From: Candidatus Binatia bacterium
GTDB lineage: Bacteria; Desulfobacterota; Binatia; UBA9968; JAJDTQ01
Length of the DNA: 64,000 bases
Direction: 5' to 3'
Assembly (NCBI GenBank): GCA_951813575.1
Contig: OX638375.1
Location: 1,279,001-1,343,000, forward strand
A model generated the notes under the pieces. The model worked only from the letters and a program-made list of their open reading frames with translations, was not told the DNA's origin and did no database searches. A program made the translations under genes and the position numbers. Positions 62,391 to 64,000 of the stretch are shown piece after piece. Position 1 is the stretch's first letter. Each line of letters starts with the position of its first letter.

Positions 62391-62792
62391 CCCCGTCATT
62401 CCAGCCTTGACCCGGGACCCAAGCACCTCACTCCCCGTCATCCCGGGCTTGACACGGGATCCAGGCGCCCCACTCCCCGTCATCCCGGGCTTGACACGGG
62501 ATCCAGGCGCCTCACTCCCCGTCATCCCGGGCTTGACACGGGATCCAGGCGCCCCGCTCCCCGTCATCCCGGGCTTGACCCGGGATCCAGGCGCCCCGCT
62601 CCCCATCATCCCGGGCTTGACCCGGGATCCAGGCGCCCCGCTCCCCGTCATCCCGGGCTTGGCCCGGGATCCAGGCGCCCCGCTCCCCGTCATCCCGGGC
62701 TTGACCCGGGATCCAGGGGTGGTGGTGGGCGGTGGTGGTTTGCCCCGCCCGACCCCTCTCTGGACCCCGGGTCAAGCCCGGGGTGACGGGAG
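62391..62792. repeat. Tandem array of 42-bp palindromic repeats plus one inverted copy
   Basis: Eight units with a constant 42-base period. GTCAT (or ATCAT) begins at 62395, 62437, 62479, 62521, 62563, 62605, 62647 and 62689. The core is ATCCCGGG-CTTGA-CCCGGGAT, a hairpin. An inverted copy lies at about 62758-62792. Because 42 is a multiple of three, several frames are open with 14-residue repeats; these are not genes. It fills the gap between the Mo-hydroxylase operon and sfsA. Confidence 0.92.
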
Positions 62793-62819
62793 GAGCGGAT
62801 TCCCGATCCAAATACCGTC

Positions 62820-63515
62820 ATGCGTTTCCCTTCACCACTGATTCCGGGCACCCTCGTCGAGCGCTACAAGCGCTTTCTGGCCGACGTCCGCCTCGACGAC
62901 GGCACCCTGGTGACCGCACACTGCACCAACACCGGCAGCATGCTGGGCTGCAAGGAGCCCGGCAGCCGGGTCTACCTCTCGGACCAGAGCGGCCGGGGCC
63001 GGAAGCTCGACTACACCTGGGAGTTGATCCGGGTAGACCGAACGCTGGTGGGGATCAATACGCTGGCGGCCAACCGGCTGGCCGGGGAAGGAATCGCGGG
63101 CGGCGTGATCCAGGAGCTTCAGGGATATGAGCACGTCCGCGCGGAGGTGCCGACGCGTCCGGGCTCCCGACTCGACTTCCTCCTGGAAGGCCCCGCAGAG
63201 CAGTGCTACGTCGAGGTCAAGAACGTGACCCTGGTGGTGGACCGGGTGGCCGCCTTTCCCGACGCCGTCAGCGAGCGTGGCACCAAACACCTGAAGGAGC
63301 TCATACGGCTGCGGCGCAGGGGAAACCGGGCCGTTCTGCTGTTCGTGATCCAGAGGGCAGGCTGCCCCTCCTTCAGGCCCGCGGACGAGATCGATCCCGA
63401 GTACGGACGGTGGCTGCGCCGCGCGGTCAAGGCCGGGGTCGAGGTCTATCCCTACGGCGCCCGGGTGACCACCCGGGCCATCGCTCTCAAGGACCCCGTT
63501 CCGCTGCACCTCTGA
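62820..63515 (+). CDS. sfsA: Sugar fermentation stimulation protein A
   Basis: A 231-residue SfsA-family protein of near-standard length: GTLVERYKRFLADVRLDDGTLVTAHCTNTGSM, RLDFLLEG, CYVEVKNVTLV, FPDAVSERGTKHLKEL and FRPADEIDPEYG. The fold contains an OB-like N-terminal part and a nuclease-like core with D-ExK residues (RLDF, VEVKN). It was first described as affecting maltose metabolism in E. coli; the biochemical role is unsettled. It starts at an ATG just after the repeat array, and no clear ribosome binding site is seen. Confidence 0.9.
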   Translation: MRFPSPLIPGTLVERYKRFLADVRLDDGTLVTAHCTNTGSMLGCKEPGSRVYLSDQSGRGRKLDYTWELIRVDRTLVGINTLAANRLAGEGIAGGVIQELQGYEHVRAEVPTRPGSRLDFLLEGPAEQCYVEVKNVTLVVDRVAAFPDAVSERGTKHLKELIRLRRRGNRAVLLFVIQRAGCPSFRPADEIDPEYGRWLRRAVKAGVEVYPYGARVTTRAIALKDPVPLHL

Positions 63516-63559
63516 GAAGACGCCGGGCGCGTCTCGCAACTCACGGCACGGAGAAGCCG

Positions 63560-64000
63560 TCAGTCGAGGCTCATGATGAAGCCCTTGACCGCCTGATTGA
63601 ACTGCCCGGGTTGCTCCCGGTAGCAGAAGTGACCCGCCTTGTTGATGACGTGCAACTGCGCGTTCTCGGTGCTGCCGGCAATGAAATCGAACAGTGACAG
63701 GCCCCGACGGTAGTGCGCCGTGGGATCGTTGTAGCCCCACACCACCAGGGTGGGGGTCTTGAGCCGTCCCTCCATCATCCACTGGAGGCACTCGTCCTTG
63801 TCAAGGATCACGTTGGGCCCGAACAGCCTGTCCTTCAATCCCTCCCCTTCCATCTTGCGCACGGATTCCTGGTACTTGGGCAGGTTGGAGATCTCCACCG
63901 CGGCGTCGATCCAGCGGTCCGTGATATGCCCGGCGCCATAGGAGTAGTGTTCCACCACCCATCGCTGACTCTCTCGACTGAGGTAGGGCTCGGGTCTCGC
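63560..64000 (-). CDS. Alpha/beta hydrolase, C-terminal part (5' end outside window)
   Basis: The minus-strand frame is open to the window edge (147 codons visible). The C-terminal half of an alpha/beta hydrolase is seen: LKTPTLVVWGYNDPTAHYRRGLSLFDFI carries the acidic residue and INKAGHFCYREQPGQFNQAV the catalytic His. The cap and the nucleophile elbow lie upstream. It is similar in layout to meta-cleavage (C-C bond) hydrolases such as MhpC. Convergent with sfsA. Confidence 0.8.
   Translation of the reverse strand, partial: ARPEPYLSRESQRWVVEHYSYGAGHITDRWIDAAVEISNLPKYQESVRKMEGEGLKDRLFGPNVILDKDECLQWMMEGRLKTPTLVVWGYNDPTAHYRRGLSLFDFIAGSTENAQLHVINKAGHFCYREQPGQFNQAVKGFIMSLD

Noticed and set aside
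62391-62725. Possible CRISPR array
   Set aside because: Units are contiguous copies with no unique spacers, and no cas genes are nearby.
62223-62841. Open frames on both strands encoding regular 14-residue repeats (VIPGLTRDPGAPLP type)
   Set aside because: They arise because the palindromic repeat has a 42-base period and few stops; no ribosome binding site or independent homology supports a protein.
1-64000. tRNA, rRNA or other known structural RNA genes
   Set aside because: No cloverleaf, rRNA-like or tmRNA-like segment was recognised in any intergenic region by eye.

Overview
The window is GC-rich DNA from a Gram-negative bacterium. The Gram-negative call rests on an autotransporter-like protease, periplasmic binding proteins with Sec and Tat signals, and a full proton-pumping complex I. 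Gene content is orphan solute-binding proteins, amidohydrolases, luciferase-like oxidoreductases, CoA-transferase and molybdenum-hydroxylase genes, plus dispersed palindromic repeats. This suggests an uncultured, metabolically versatile proteobacterial or Tectomicrobia-like lineage. The taxonomic placement is inference only.

Layout. 1-1205: C-terminal end of a subtilisin-type autotransporter. 1243-13513: a transport and hydrolysis island with three closely related family-5 binding proteins (two a recent tandem duplication), two YtcJ-like amidohydrolases, one amidohydrolase remnant, a D-aminoacylase, a zinc alcohol dehydrogenase and an alpha/beta hydrolase; no permeases are present. 13746-16268: a fused glycine/sarcosine-dimethylglycine methyltransferase and a second dimethylglycine-type methyltransferase, a likely betaine pathway. 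16343-17494: a solitary AAA ATPase with an upstream palindrome. 17610-26741: a tight minus-strand operon of TPP lyase, Frc-like CoA-transferase, NDP-forming acyl-CoA synthetase, truncated hydrolase, TAXI-type binding protein, amidase and arylsulfotransferase-like protein. 27075-27869: a PhzF-like protein. 28074-42912: nuoA-B-CD-E-F-G-H-I-J-K-L-M-N on the minus strand, of the E. coli type, interrupted between nuoF and nuoG by a 161-bp terminal-inverted-repeat element.

43029-55375: a mixed accessory region. It holds a DUF1998/DrmB-like fragment, a second AAA ATPase with a palindrome, and a short redox cluster (double CDGSH protein, cupin, GST). It continues with larE, a Bug-type binding protein, VOC, deacetylase and cupin proteins, oligopeptidase B and a membrane LytTR regulator. 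55646-62375: a catabolic cluster of two luciferase-like oxidoreductases, a hydrolase with an altered nucleophile elbow, and a three-subunit molybdenum hydroxylase. 62391-62792: a 42-bp tandem palindromic repeat array. 62820-64000: sfsA and a partial hydrolase.

The strongest discovery is the GST gene at 45797-46360. It has a single in-frame TGA exactly where this family has its catalytic Cys-Pro motif. A 19-nt perfect hairpin with an AGGCU apical loop begins 11 nt after the TGA, the same spacing and nearly the same loop as the E. coli fdhF SECIS. I read it as a selenocysteine-containing glutathione transferase that ordinary gene calling truncates.
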